Source: Selaginella moellendorffii (Eukaryota; Streptophyta; Lycopodiopsida; Selaginellales; Selaginellaceae). From it: a stretch of 64,000 nt of DNA. Where the stretch lies: assembly GCF_000143415.4 (NCBI RefSeq), contig NW_003314314.1, positions 250,263 through 314,262 of the forward strand, in the 5' to 3' direction. Shown in pieces: positions 52,801-64,000 of this stretch. Numbering within the stretch: position 1 is the stretch's first letter; each line of letters begins with the position of its first letter. The notes below the pieces were generated by a model, which was not told where the DNA came from, did not search any database, and saw only the letters and a program-made list of their open reading frames with translations. The position numbers were made by a program, and so were the translations under genes.

Positions 52801-55800
52801 TTTTCCTCTTCCATTCATTTCATCCGTGTTGTTAAACAGGAGAAGCAAGCTACAGCGACACACAAATTGTGATGGTAGCTCCTTTAGTATCAGCAACAAA
52901 TCCTATGGTATTTTTTTTGTTTTTTCTTTTCTGCTCTGGTGGAATATCTTCTGCGGTCCAACTTGGTCCAGATCGTAGGAGGCCGTCTTCGAGACTAAAT
53001 AAATAAAACATCTCAGAGACTACGCTAAGGAGCTGGTTATTCTGGCCAACTTGTGAGTATAACCTTGAGAGATTATGTTTGTTTTCTATTTAGAAAATAG
53101 TCTGACTTTGGTCCAGATCATAGGAGGCCGCCAGAAGAATATGTAAATGAGGGTGGAGCAGGACTTGAAGCAGCGAAAGATAAAACCAGCGTCAGAGATC
53201 ATAAGAATTGTGGAAGGGAAAAGCGTAAGTTGATTTTAAAACTTGGAGACAAAGGGAGCAGGCTGAAACAGCTAAGATCGAGCAGCAAAGATTGAGCAGC
53301 TTAAAGACGAAAAATTTCTTAAACCAAGCAGGGACAGCAGCTTTAAAAATTGAAGTATTAATTTCGCCCAGCAGCAGCTTCAAAAAGCAAAGAGGAAGCA
53401 GCTAAAGAGCAGTGACAAGTTTGATCAAGCAGAACAGCAGAATAGTTGATAGTTTTTTTTCATATAATTTTCTTTGATCTAGCTGTAATTTAATGTTCAA
53501 ATTTATAATGTTTCAATCTCTGAAAGGTCCGAGATCCGACTTTGATCCTAGCAACAAGATGATACCTAGAGCACGCTAGGGCTCGGCAGCGCGGCCACTT
53601 GGCAAGGCATCCCCCGAAAAACTCGTGAACTTTACCATGTAGACCGAGTATTTGCAATGTCTAGACTTGAGGATCTTCTTGTACGTTCGCAAGGATTCCT
53701 GATAAGTTTGTCCTCGTAACTTGATTAGAAAATGGAAAAGCAAATCCAGCTCAGGAAAATAAGATTCTTATGTAGTTTGGATAGCGAAGGTGTTCGACTT
53801 TCTAGGCACCCAAGAGTCTGAGAACACGACACCACGTTAGAGCAAGAACTCAGGAGCTAATATGTACGCACCTCCAGTTGTTCCATATGGTATAAAGCCA
53901 TTTGACTTGGTCTAGAAGGTTCTGAAAAGGCTTGCCCCGTCAAGTTTTACCTCCTTCCAGACTGTCAAAGTCTTACCATTGTATGGGAAAAAACTAAATT
54001 TCTGCACGTTGTGATCAATAAAACTTGTAAGATTGCTGTACATGAGCATCAAAGAAAGCTTCAAATCGTAAACGAGAGTCTAAAGGCCATTGCGTTCGTA
54101 ACAATTGGCAAGAGCCTTCACCTCTGCAATTTCTTGCACTTAGTTTGATAGATAGATCAGCAATGCAACTTTTTACCAGCCTCCACACACAAGCACTCTT
54201 TTAGATACTCTTGTATAGGAAATTTATAGTAGAAACACTTGTCTTCGTTTGGTTATTATAAATAAAAGTTCATACTAAATACTGATTAAATTGAGAATTC
54301 TCCATATTTTGTAATCCAAGTAGAAATTTGATTATTAATTGACTCCTTTTACTCTTTACATTTAGCCTTTGACATTTTTCTTTATTTATTTTTTATGTTG
54401 CAAGTTTATTTTTTATGGATTCTACAAGAATGCTAATATTTAAAGCAATTGTTATTTGTAATAAAGTTTTATTACTTTCACTATTATGTTATTTTTGAGA
54501 AAATATTATAAGTTAATATATATTTAGTTACAGACACAATATAAAGGTATTCTTAAAACATAACACCATACTTTTTTACAACTACTAAATTTTTTACAAA
54601 TGCATTAGCTGATGATAATATATATTTTATCTAAAAAACATTTAAATGATGATATTTTAAAATTCTCAACATATCAATTAATTTAAATTTTTTATAGTAA
54701 GTTGTACAATAAAATTATTAAAAATTTACATAACTTAAACAAATAAAAACTAATTTGAATATATCTAATACTTAACTTTGTTACCTTGAAATTGTAAAAT
54801 TTATATAAGCATCAAATTAATCTATTTAGATACAAGCTTAAATGTTTTGGCCAAATTTTTATCTTGGTATATATATTATTATTATAACATTGAAAAATGA
54901 TGAATTATTATAAAATTATAATTAAAATATTAAAATGACTTAAATTTGTTAAAATTAAAAGTTAACGAAGCTATTTTTATTATCCACAATTGATATTTGT
55001 TTTCATAACATGGAAGCTACCAACTTATGTAAATAAGGTATCTGAAAAAACAATAGTGTGCTAGAGACACACTATAAATGTCCTTGAGTAATAGAAAATG
55101 TAAAATACTGACTCAATGTGAATTATGCTGAGAGCTACAAGTCATTGTATACTAGCAAGGAATTTATAAGCAACCAAAGGAAACAACTTAAGAATAAGTT
55201 TTTAGAGTTTTGAAATAAAAGGGAAAAACATATAAATAAAATTGCACTATTTTTTTAATCAATTAAAGGTGTTGAGATATTATGGAGTTATCTGAGTGCT
55301 ACTAGGATGAATGACTTGTCAGGAAGTATATATTTAGGAGCTTACAAAATTTAGATTAAATAACTTTCCAAATATATTTTATTAAAATGGAAAATAATAG
55401 CACAATAGCAAAATTGATTTAAAATTAATTAAATATATGGTTTTTGTATTCTTTAATAAATCATGGTATTTAAATAGGATATTTATATGAAGTGAAAACT
55501 CCAACAACACTATCACAAGCAAGTACAGAGAAGCACTGCTTCCTAAGGATTAAAATTTCCCTACTATGATATTAATTATCATTGCTATGTAGAGGTTTAT
55601 CCTCCTTAACACTGACATCATCAGCAGTGCCAATATTATTTTCTATCACAACACTCACTTGCTCAATTATTCTTTACTTCCCCCAAGGCCCTTCTTTTGT
55701 ATTTTCTCTCATTCTCCCATCAATGTTAATATTGTCCTCCAATCCTTTATGGTGGAAAACTATCCAAGGGTAATCTAGGATCAAAGAAAAGTGACATTAA

Positions 55801-56249
55801 CATTAGTGATAGAAATGTTTAGGAAAGTAAGAAAATCAAAGATTTTGTGTTTGTAATTACTTCTCTTTTTTCCATTTTTCAATTATAGTTTTAAAGTTTT
55901 GCCTATAAACCTCATAATTATCCTGCTATTGGTAGAAGTGCCCTTATAATAAAGTTGGGTAGACTCACTAGTCCCTCAAAGGGGTCTTTTTTGAAATCCA
56001 AGAGCACTTGATTCCTCATTGTTGTTAAGAGTCCATAATAGAAGCATATGATTTTTAACTCTATGGCTTTCTGCTAGCCAATTCACCAAATTCACCTAGG
56101 TGTTAGGATCAAAAATTACACAATAAATAGAATATTGAACACATACCATTGGCCAGCTTGACTAGAAGAGCTTAACAAAATTGCCAGAATTTCCAAAACA
56201 CTAGGTTAGAAGTGACTTTAGCAATATAAAATCCTTTTAAGGATATTGA

Positions 56250-56690
56250 TTTGTTTCTTCTTAACAACAATTTTTCTAGATATGCCTAAAGTTCCAACCA
56301 AGAGGATTTCCTAATAATCTTACTATAAGCTCAATTTTTTTGTATTAAAAGTCCAAGTAGAATTTCATATTTACTAGATTCAAAGAATTAAATTTCACAA
56401 TTATAAATAGAAAAATCAAAGAAAGATGTTAAAGTTTATACAGTATTTAAGAAGTCGCAAATTTTAAGGATATAGATGTAGGGTTCACCCTTCACAGAAA
56501 GAGAGTTAATCATAATACACAATTTGTAAAAGTTTACTAAAATATAATCTAAGTAGACTACTATTGAATTATAATTGCAGGGTGTTGGATTGCTTTATGC
56601 TTTTAATGCCTTTTTTGCATAACTTATATTGTGAGTAGTTCATTTGTGTCTTTCATTTGGTTTGGGAATTGTGAGTAGGCATTTGTAGAT
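56250..56690. other. No gene recognised outside arm B
   Basis: AT-rich sequence between the arm end and the gypsy remnant, with no frame or repeat I can name. Confidence 0.4.
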
Positions 56691-57258
56691 TTCAAAGATG
56701 TGGTAATGACTCCTTTAGTTTTGGAATATCCTTATTACACTCGACCTTTCATCTTGTATATAGATGCTTTTAATATTAATCTCAGAGGTATATTGATTGT
56801 ACATTTTGAGTGTATTTAGACTGGATAAGCATAAGGACAGAATTCTTACATGCTATTAGCTAAACATACTTAACTTACTAAAAAGTTCCCATTTTGTTAT
56901 GTATTTCATTGGTTAGTAACAAAAATCATCATATGTTGAATTTAGTCCTTCAATAATTCTATATGATAGTTTATCGTGTTTCATTGGTTAGTAACAAAAA
57001 TCATCATATGTTGAATTTAGTCCTTCAATAATTCTATATGATAGTTTATCGTGTTCACTAAACACCTTCCCTATCATGCCCTATATATTGGTTCCATTCC
57101 AGTCCTTTGTGCTATTTATGGTAAGTATCTAGATTTATTTAAATAACATATCTATGGAATGTACAGAGTTGTAAGCTCCATTCCAGTCCTTTGTGCTATT
57201 TATGGTAAGTATCTAGATTTATTTAAATGACATATCTATGGAATGTACAGAGTTGTAA
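56690..57258 (+). mobile_element. Gypsy RNase H remnant with two consecutive tandem duplications
   Basis: The reading MTPLVLEYPYYTRPFILYID followed by AFNINLRGILIV matches the start of the gypsy RNase H domain (PVLALPDFSKPFILxTDASxxGxGAVL). After it, a unit of about 76 bp (about 56903-56978 and 56979-57054) and one of about 83 bp (about 57092-57174 and 57175-57257) are each present twice in tandem. The block as a whole matches 12940-13260, which has single copies. Confidence 0.6.
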
Positions 57259-57259
57259 G

Positions 57260-58250
57260 TGTAAGCGACTAATTTTTCCATTTTACTTTAGTCACTTAAT
57301 TGCACCTCTGACCCCTTGGAGGAGTCTCATTCACAATCTCTATAAGTCCCAGTTAGGACTTGGGGCTTGCTAGCCCCGAGAATGGCATCCATGCCACTCC
57401 ACCTTTGCACTTGGTCCAAGTGCTCCATGTGTCCAATCCCATGACCGACACCCCAAGGTACCATCGACATATCACCTTGTTATGCTAAAGCCATGCCCCT
57501 TCACCTTGGGTCACACCGATGGTCTAACACCACCTGCAGCACAGTCCCGTCTCTCGAGGACTGGGCCATCCGTCCATGAGTGATCAATCCAGATCCACTC
57601 CTTAGCATCCTTTGGACGCCTATAGACATGGGGAATAGCCTTCCCCAACATCTCCTTTCCGGTCCTCACCAAATCCCTTTCTGTCCATGGCCATGCTTGC
57701 CAACACTGCCACTAGACCAAGGTCCACAGGCCCGACCACTAAGTCCCATGGTCCTCTGGGACTTCCTCACCATGTGACTGTGTCCTTGGTCACCACACCG
57801 GAGGGCTACTCCTCTTCCTTTCCACAGTCTGGGACTTTGGGACACCATTTTGGAACATCGTGGGCCTCATGGGTACTCTCGCCGCCTTCCGCCTTTGGGT
57901 AGCTATGGGCTTAGAGCAAGGTTCCGTTGAGCCACACATGGTATCCAAGTAGGTAGTGCCACCCACACTTGGACTGGGAGCATCGACCATTCGATCTCCC
58001 GGGGGAACTAGAGCCGGCTCTTGAACACTTCACCAAGCTATCCCGCTTGTCGGTCCGTATTCACTCTAGTCTTGGACTTCCCAGTGGTTAGCTCATCACC
58101 CAACATTGGGTGTGGCCTTCCTGGGCCCAACTGGCCTTTCCTAGGCCAAACCGGCTCCACTGGGCTCCAACCCCCACACTGTCCTTACTATACTTAAGGA
58201 ACCCCCCGCAAGCCCCCCACCCCAGGGGGACGATCGCTTTGGGCTTTCAC
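57260..58250 (-). repeat. 3' LTR of the large element (outer edge not resolved)
   Basis: This matches 63002-64000 nearly throughout, with small indels. It contains a C-rich tract and ctttgggctttcaccc near its right end, as at 15010. The right boundary cannot be fixed because the other LTR leaves the window. Confidence 0.65.
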
Positions 58251-58264
58251 CCAACTGCCCGTAT

Positions 58265-58715
58265 TAGTATTGGGAGTCGGATTCGGGCTGCGAACTCGGA
58301 CTCGGACTCGGTCTGCGGTCCGGGTTTGGGTCTGGGACTAGGTCTGGGTCTGGGTCTCAGACTCCATCTCGGACTCCGTCTCGGGTCCATCTTGGACTCC
58401 ATCTCGGACTCCACTTCGGGTCCATCTCGGACTCCATCTCGGGTCCATCTCGGACTCCATCTCGGATCCATCTCGGACTCCATCTCAGATCCATCTCGGA
58501 CTCCATCTCGGATTCCACTTCGGGTCCATCTCGGACTCCATCTCGGGTCCATCTCGGACTCCATCTCAGATCCATCTCGGACTCCACCTCAGATCCATCT
58601 CGGACTCCATCTCGGACTCCACTTCGGGTCCATCTCGGACTCCATCTCGGACTCCACTTCGGACTCCACTTCGGATTCCAACTCGGGTCCATCTCGGGTC
58701 CATCTCGGACACTTC
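58265..58715 (-). repeat. Minisatellite of 11-12-bp units
   Basis: About 40 units of the type tccatctcggac or tccatctcggg alternate. On the minus strand it reads as Trp-Ser-Pro-Arg-Trp-type repeats, and on the plus strand as Ser-Ile-Ser-Asp-type repeats. Because the unit has no stop codons, long frames appear in several phases; these are not evidence of genes. Confidence 0.85.
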
Positions 58716-61700
58716 CACGTGTCATGTGTTGGTCCTTTTGGGTCCTTTATTGGAGCCTCGCTTATTGCTCGCTTCGTGCTCATTCCTCAAGCACTTCGTT
58801 GGGAGTTCCACTCCCACTCTCGACCTTTTCAAGTCGAAGCTTTTAGTCCAAACATGTTATGCTCGTTTGGCTTTCGCTTCGGCCACTACCATATGGCACC
58901 CTTTCGGCTCCACTTTGAGGCCTAGGGATTTTGTGTCTCACAACTCCACCACCCATAAACGAAGTTCGATGTCCTCATCGAACAGTAAACCATTTCATAA
59001 GTAACACCCACACGTGTTACCATTTCCATCCTTGGCACCTAGCCAATATTTGTCTATGGTTTGACACCAAAGGCCCACCATGCCTTGTCTATCCTCTAAG
59101 GAGCATAGCCCTCCCAACTTAGAGGCTCATTCGACCACTTGTGGTGGTTCTCTCCTTTTATTCGTTTAGTTCTCACTAAACCTGTTAGAGACACCTTCTC
59201 TAACTCAATCCCACTACTCATTCTCGAGTGGTCTCACTTTCCATCGATATAACCCTTGCACTTTGGAACTTTTTAATTTTAACTTCTCGAAGTCAATTTC
59301 CTAGGTGTCTCCGACACCTTGCATTGCACATATTGTGCAACTCCACTTCCCCATTCTAGGAAGTTCTCTACTCGAGGGCAACATCATCCTCTCTTCGATT
59401 TCATGCCATCTTTGGCACTAAGTTCCCATTATCATAATTTGTGCTAGGGCTGCCCGCAGCTCTATTATTTAGCTACCTTACTGCTCCCCCCCTTGGAGCT
59501 TCCACTTTCACCAAATTGGAGCGGTTGGGAATCCATCATTGGGAAAACATTGCCTTTCCCACAATTCGTTAGCACCCAACACATTAGTGTTCTTGGCCTA
59601 ACTTTGTCATTGGATTCTTTCCCATGATTCCCATGGCTCTTTCTTAGCCACTAGTCTTTTTCTCCTATCCCTGATTGTTGCACTCAACAACATCGGATGG
59701 CTACCTCCATTTTCGAGGTATCCTTTTGGTTCCATAGCAAAGACTTTTCTTTGCCAAGTCCAGAGGGTGTTCACCCCTAGTATGTCTCTTTAGCATCTTC
59801 TGCTGTAGGCTCTATCCACAGCCTAACTTCGTGACCCTCCCATGGGTCTCTTATAGAGACTACTTTCCTCGGACTCCTTATGCCATCGCACAGACACAAT
59901 TTATTTCCCTTAGGCGCTCTTCCCACTTGGTCATCATGACCAAGCCACACCATCTTAAACCGTTCAATTCAACATTTTGAACCAGGAACTTCATTCTTTA
60001 GCCAACTAAGGATCTTGTCTTTATTTGGCCATAAGATCACCTAGTGATCTCACCTTGGCACCTTAACAGAGTTGCCAAGAGGTACTTGGTCTTCTAGACC
60101 TTTAAGTTGCTGACCATAACCCCGGGGGCATCCCCCACACTTGGCGGTGCACCCAAGCCAACCCTTACGGCCAAGGGTTCATAACAACTGAGATTAGGTT
60201 CCCCATCTCACTCACCACATCCTTGGTGCCATTTGCACCAAAGCGTTCAAGTTAGATATGCCGAGCTTTCACACTAAGCAATCTAACCGTGCATCACAAC
60301 TCTAAGGCATCCCTCGCTTGGCGGTGTGCCTAAACCAGTCTCCCCACTGAGAGTCCATGACCACCGAAATATGAGTGTCCTCATATTCCAAACCATCACC
60401 ACGCCCTAGTGTGTTGGGACTCGAACCCAAGCACTAGAGGGTCGGGACTCGAACCCAACCTCCGTATATGCATCTACGGACGGCATCACACAAGATGCCT
60501 GGCATGACTCCCCACGCTGGTGCACCAACTTTTATTTAAAGCGTGCTACAGATCACAACTTAGGAACCTAGTTCCTCCGCACTACCAAGTCTTCTCACTT
60601 GACAAGTTTGTGATCATGCATGGACTCCTCCATGCTTGGCCCCATGGGCCACCCCTTTGAAGTTGGCTCCTTCAACTAGGGTATTTGTTCCCCTAACTTG
60701 CCAATCTCACTAAGCAAGTTATCTGGCCACCGTAACATGGTTCATGCATAAGCGTGAAAGTCCTCAATCATTGACTTTCATTCAAAGCCCTCTCTTTGAA
60801 CACTCGGGAACTACTTCCCCAACCTTGATAGCCTCGCCTCATGGCAAGCTTCAAGACCACGCTTCTGCTGTGCCACTCTGATTTCGCGCATTCTATGAAC
60901 CATTTACACTTAGCTTTCTAGGTATCCAGCTACCTAGAATTGTCTTTGGGAACCTTTCGAAAGAACTCTGTCCCTTTAGCTTGCTAAGGCCTCTCCTTTC
61001 GCAATCTTTCCAATTGCCATATAGTCTAATATGGACAATCCCATGTTCTAAACTCTCTATAGCATCCCAATCGTTAGTAACAACATGTTTGAGCACCCAT
61101 TTGATTCTCCACTCCCAACTTGCATAACCACCTTTGATCATGCCTGTCAATTTCCATGGTTCGGTTCTATCCCTTTACTACTTGCCTTTGGCCTCATTCA
61201 TTTCCTTCGGTTATTCTTTTCCAAACTAGGAAGATAGCTTTGCACTTTCTACCATGCCTTGGCAAGTATTCATAGAGATGAACCTACCTGATAGCTTAGG
61301 AGTGGTTCCTCAATCCGGGTTTGCTCACCTTGTAATCCCATACCCTAAGATTACCATTGCTACTTATAGGCCTTTATATGCCCATCCCTAGCCTTGCCAA
61401 AATCCCCTTTTGGCTTTGTCCAATTCGGGTAGACGGATTTCTCTTGTCTCCACAACCTTGGACATTTGGATAGCACCTCTTATCCATCATTCGCTAGAGA
61501 CTTTGTCCCTTGGGCATTGTCCATTGCCCTCACGACACCAAACAACACCTTTTGGTGTTCTAGAGTGTCTGGGTGTCCCAATGATGGCCTCTCTGACAAT
61601 GAGCATTCCCTTTTCGACATTGACTTACTATATTGCAACATAAGAAATTTATCCCTCATAAGGGTATATCTAACTTCTTTATCCCAATAAGAAGTCTTAG

Positions 61701-62986
61701 GTAGTTGCCTTCTACCAGTTTAACGAATTATTTTGCACCTTTTGTTTAGTTGCCTCATAGTTATCAAGTCCTACAACTCATTGCTAGTGCTTCCACACCT
61801 CCATCATTATCTGGGTCACCACACTCTAACCGCATGCCTTCCAGCATAGGCTATGCTATTCCCATTTCCATTGGGATTCCTTTGGATGGGGTTCTTATGA
61901 ACCCGCCAACTTGACCTCAAGGCAGCACGCCTTGGCACCTTCAGTGTCTCCACACCATCGGCTCCACGAGCCTACTTTTATGACACTTCTTACTTGTGTC
62001 TATGTCTTTTTGCCAAGACCAATATGGTTGTGTCTTATGCCAATTATCCATTAGCATTGCACCATAGTGTTTGCACCCAACTCTAGGCCAAAGTTGCTTT
62101 CTTTTGGGAATATCTTTCCCACAACTTTAGCATGGCACATTCTGCCATCAATGAAATACCTATTGTTCTCATTCTTGGATTTTATGATCCTCCCCATACC
62201 TCATGGGGCACCATACACCTCAGTCCAAATGTTTTAACCAATCCTTTAGGGCCATTCCCTGACTCCACTTGAGTCATCCAGCATTTTAGACTTTGCTAAT
62301 CTAACGACCTACGAGGTCTTGGTCTTTGAGGTGCCAACTCACTGGAATACAACTTCTTGTATTCAAGCCCTACTCCCAAGGACCATCTTTGCAAGTGTTA
62401 CTCCGACACTTGATTTGTTCTCTTGGGGCAACCTTTTGCCCCTTAAGACCACTTGTCCATGTGATGAAAATACCAATTCATCCTCTGAGTACACCCCTAA
62501 CTCCTTGGGTTGTTCCAGCATTTATTAGAGGTAGCCCCGGCTACCATTTCAAGGACTTATGTCCTCTTCCGTATTTGACCTCCCATGGTCATCAATTATG
62601 GTCTCAAAGTTATGAACACCAGCCTCAACTATATGAAGGTAATCTTGTGACTCCTTTATTGTTTTGGAGTCTACATCTTCCCCGTGATCCCAACTATAGT
62701 TGTTTACCACAACTACATTAGCCCGTTTGCTGCGTCAAACGCTCATCTGGATCACATCCTCAGCTCTCTAAGGAAATCCTTATACTGTTCCCAAGATCCC
62801 AAAGTCGTTCCATTATTAACCCTTTTCTATCCACCACATTGTGCCCAAGTTCACGCGTGAACTTGAGTGGAGAGACATGTCCTCTCGACATGATACTCCT
62901 CAAAGACAGGCCCACTCTTAGGACCTTCCGATGCCAACATCAATGGTGATATACTTGAGCACCAATAAAAGTCAGACTAAGAAACA

Positions 62987-62999
62987 GCTCCAATACCAA
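62987..62999 (-). other. Primer-binding site of the large LTR element
   Basis: On the minus strand ttggtattggagc lies two bases after the LTR end and resembles the initiator-tRNA-Met primer site, like the one at 9180. It fixes the element's direction. Confidence 0.6.
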
Positions 63000-63001
63000 G
63001 T

Positions 63002-64000
63002 TGTAAGCGACTAATTTTTCCATTTTACTTTAGTCACTTAACTGCACCTCTGACCCCTTGGAGGAGTCTCATTCACAATCTCTATAAGTCCCAGTTAGGA
63101 CTTGGGGCTTGCTAGCCCCGAGAATGGCATCCATGCCACTCCACCTTTGCACTTGGTCCAAGTGCTCCATGTGTCCGATCCCATGACCGACACCCCAAGG
63201 TACCATCGACATATCACCTTGTTATGCTAAAGCCATGCCCCTTCACCTTGGGTCACACCGATGGTCTAACACCACCTGCAGCACAGTCCCGTCTCTCGAG
63301 GACTGGGCCATCCGTCCATGAGTGATCAATCCAGATCCACTCCTTAGCATCCTTTGGACGCCTATAGACATGGGGAATAGCCTTCCCCAACATCTCCTTT
63401 CCGGTCCTCACCAAATCCCTTTCTGTCCATGGCCGTGCTTGCCAACACTGCCACTAGACCAAGGTCCACAGGCTCGACCACTAAGTCCCATGGTCCTCTG
63501 GGACTTCCTCACCATGTGACTGTGTCCTTGGTCACCACACCGGAGGGCTACTCCTCTTCCTTTCCACAGTCTAGGACTTTGGGACACCATTTGGGAACAC
63601 CGTGGCCCTACGTGGGCCTCATGGGTACTCTCCCCGCCTTCCACCTTTAGGTGCTCTAGCCATGGGCTTAGAGCGAGGTTCCGTTGAGCCACGCATGGTA
63701 TCCAAGTAGGTAGTGCCACCCATATTTGGACTGGGAGCATCGACCATTCAATCTTCCGGGGGAACTAGAGCCGGCTCTTGAACATTTCATCAAGCTACCC
63801 CGCTTGTCCGGCTCTTGAACACTTCACCAAGCTACCCCGCTTGTCGGTCCGTATTCACTCTAGTCTTGGACTTCCCAGTGGTCAACTCATCACCCAACAC
63901 TGGGTGTGGCCTTCCTGAGCCCAACTGGCCTTTCCTGGGCCAAACTGGCTCCACTAGGCTCCAACCCCCACACTCTCCCTACTATACTTTTGGAACCCCC
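63002..64000 (-). repeat. 5' LTR of the large element, cut by the window end
   Basis: Direct repeat of 57260 onward. Compared with the left copy it has an internal duplication around 63770-63840 (ccggctcttgaacac occurs twice) and a few small indels. Confidence 0.75.

Larger units (their letters stand above)
49023..56250. repeat. Arm B of the large inverted repeat
   Basis: This is the inverse counterpart of 1-9015. It is the more compact arm: no gap, no promoter insertion, and a single copy of the 690-bp tail unit. Its outer end matches position 1 of the window near 56247. One block, 55934-56145, lies in the same direction as its partner in arm A (124-337), against the rest of the arm. 53100-54200 and 54200-55480 correspond to the unrecognised relic and the AT-rich part of arm A. 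Confidence 0.85.
57260..64000 (-). mobile_element. Large LTR retrotransposon on the minus strand, partial
   Basis: 57260 and 63002 begin the same long sequence in the same direction (tgtaagcgactaatttttcc...), about 5.7 kb apart, so they are the two LTRs. Because the primer-binding site lies just left of the right-hand LTR on the minus strand, the element runs right to left and its 5' LTR is the one at 63002. That LTR continues past 64000, so it is at least 1 kb. LTR ends are TG..CA type at the inner boundary. The interior (about 58250-62980) has no intact gag-pol; only pieces such as YFIDGRMCHAKVVGKIF near 62130 look protein-like. It is a non-autonomous or decayed element. Confidence 0.75.

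Noticed and set aside
57580-57902. Short frames within the LTRs (and the same at 63322-63650)
   Set aside because: They are duplicated because the LTR is duplicated. They have no domain and change between the two copies.
58110-58925. 271-codon frame over the minisatellite
   Set aside because: The repeat unit has no stop codon in several frames, so openness carries no information.
1-64000. CRISPR arrays, tRNA or rRNA genes, bacterial operons
   Set aside because: No regularly spaced short repeats with unique spacers and no tRNA or rRNA sequence were seen. The tRNA-like strings at 9180 and 62987 are retroelement primer sites.

Overview
The window looks like a nuclear contig of a land plant with very short introns (mostly 50-100 bp), densely packed genes, many PPR and P450 relics and Ty3/gypsy debris. 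Protein features (a SCARECROW GRAS protein, an AIPP2-like PHD protein, GT61, SERINC, REV1) and the compact introns fit a lycophyte such as Selaginella moellendorffii. That identification is inferred from gene style, not from a database match.

Layout. (1) 1-9015 and 49023-56250 are the two arms of a large inverted repeat. Each arm carries a lineage-specific Glu/Lys-rich coiled-coil gene (6085-7830 minus; 49520-51202 plus), a head-to-head LRR relic, a long decayed 3' tail and an AT-rich outer end. Arm A has a 475-base assembly gap. A third, truncated copy of the family (about 45900-49020, minus) abuts arm B. (2) 9015-17000 is a graveyard: LTR fragments with a primer-binding site, a HOTHEAD/GMC-oxidoreductase fragment, LRR and coiled-coil gene fragments, and degenerate gypsy RT, RNase H and integrase pieces on both strands. 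(3) 17100-43000 is single-copy gene space: AIPP2-like chromatin reader (minus), SERINC (minus), RNase H2 subunit A (plus), SCARECROW (minus), a thylakoid-lumen-type protein (minus), REV1 translesion polymerase (plus), GT61 glycosyltransferase (minus), an AT-rich secreted bulb-type lectin (plus), a bilobed retropepsin-like protease (minus) and an editing-type PPR protein (minus). (4) 43000-45400 holds a frameshifted P450 pseudogene with a strong hairpin, PPR scraps and a partial duplicate of the protease gene. (5) 56690-64000 is retroelement sequence: an RNase H remnant with tandem duplications, then a large minus-strand LTR element whose upstream LTR runs off the window and whose interior keeps no intact gag-pol.

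How the genes relate. Two divergent gene pairs use compact shared promoters: SERINC/RNASEH2A (439 bp) and thylakoid protein/REV1 (51 bp). The two DNA-replication/repair members (RNASEH2A, REV1) each have an E2F-type site plus a telo-box-like motif just before the start codon, suggesting S-phase co-regulation. Convergent pairs (REV1/GT61; lectin/protease) end within about 90 and 55 bp of each other. The most unusual features are the lectin gene with an unrecognised N-terminal domain and AT-rich composition, the tandem amplification of a 51-nt exon in the AIPP2-like gene, and the palindromic amplification of the coiled-coil gene family.
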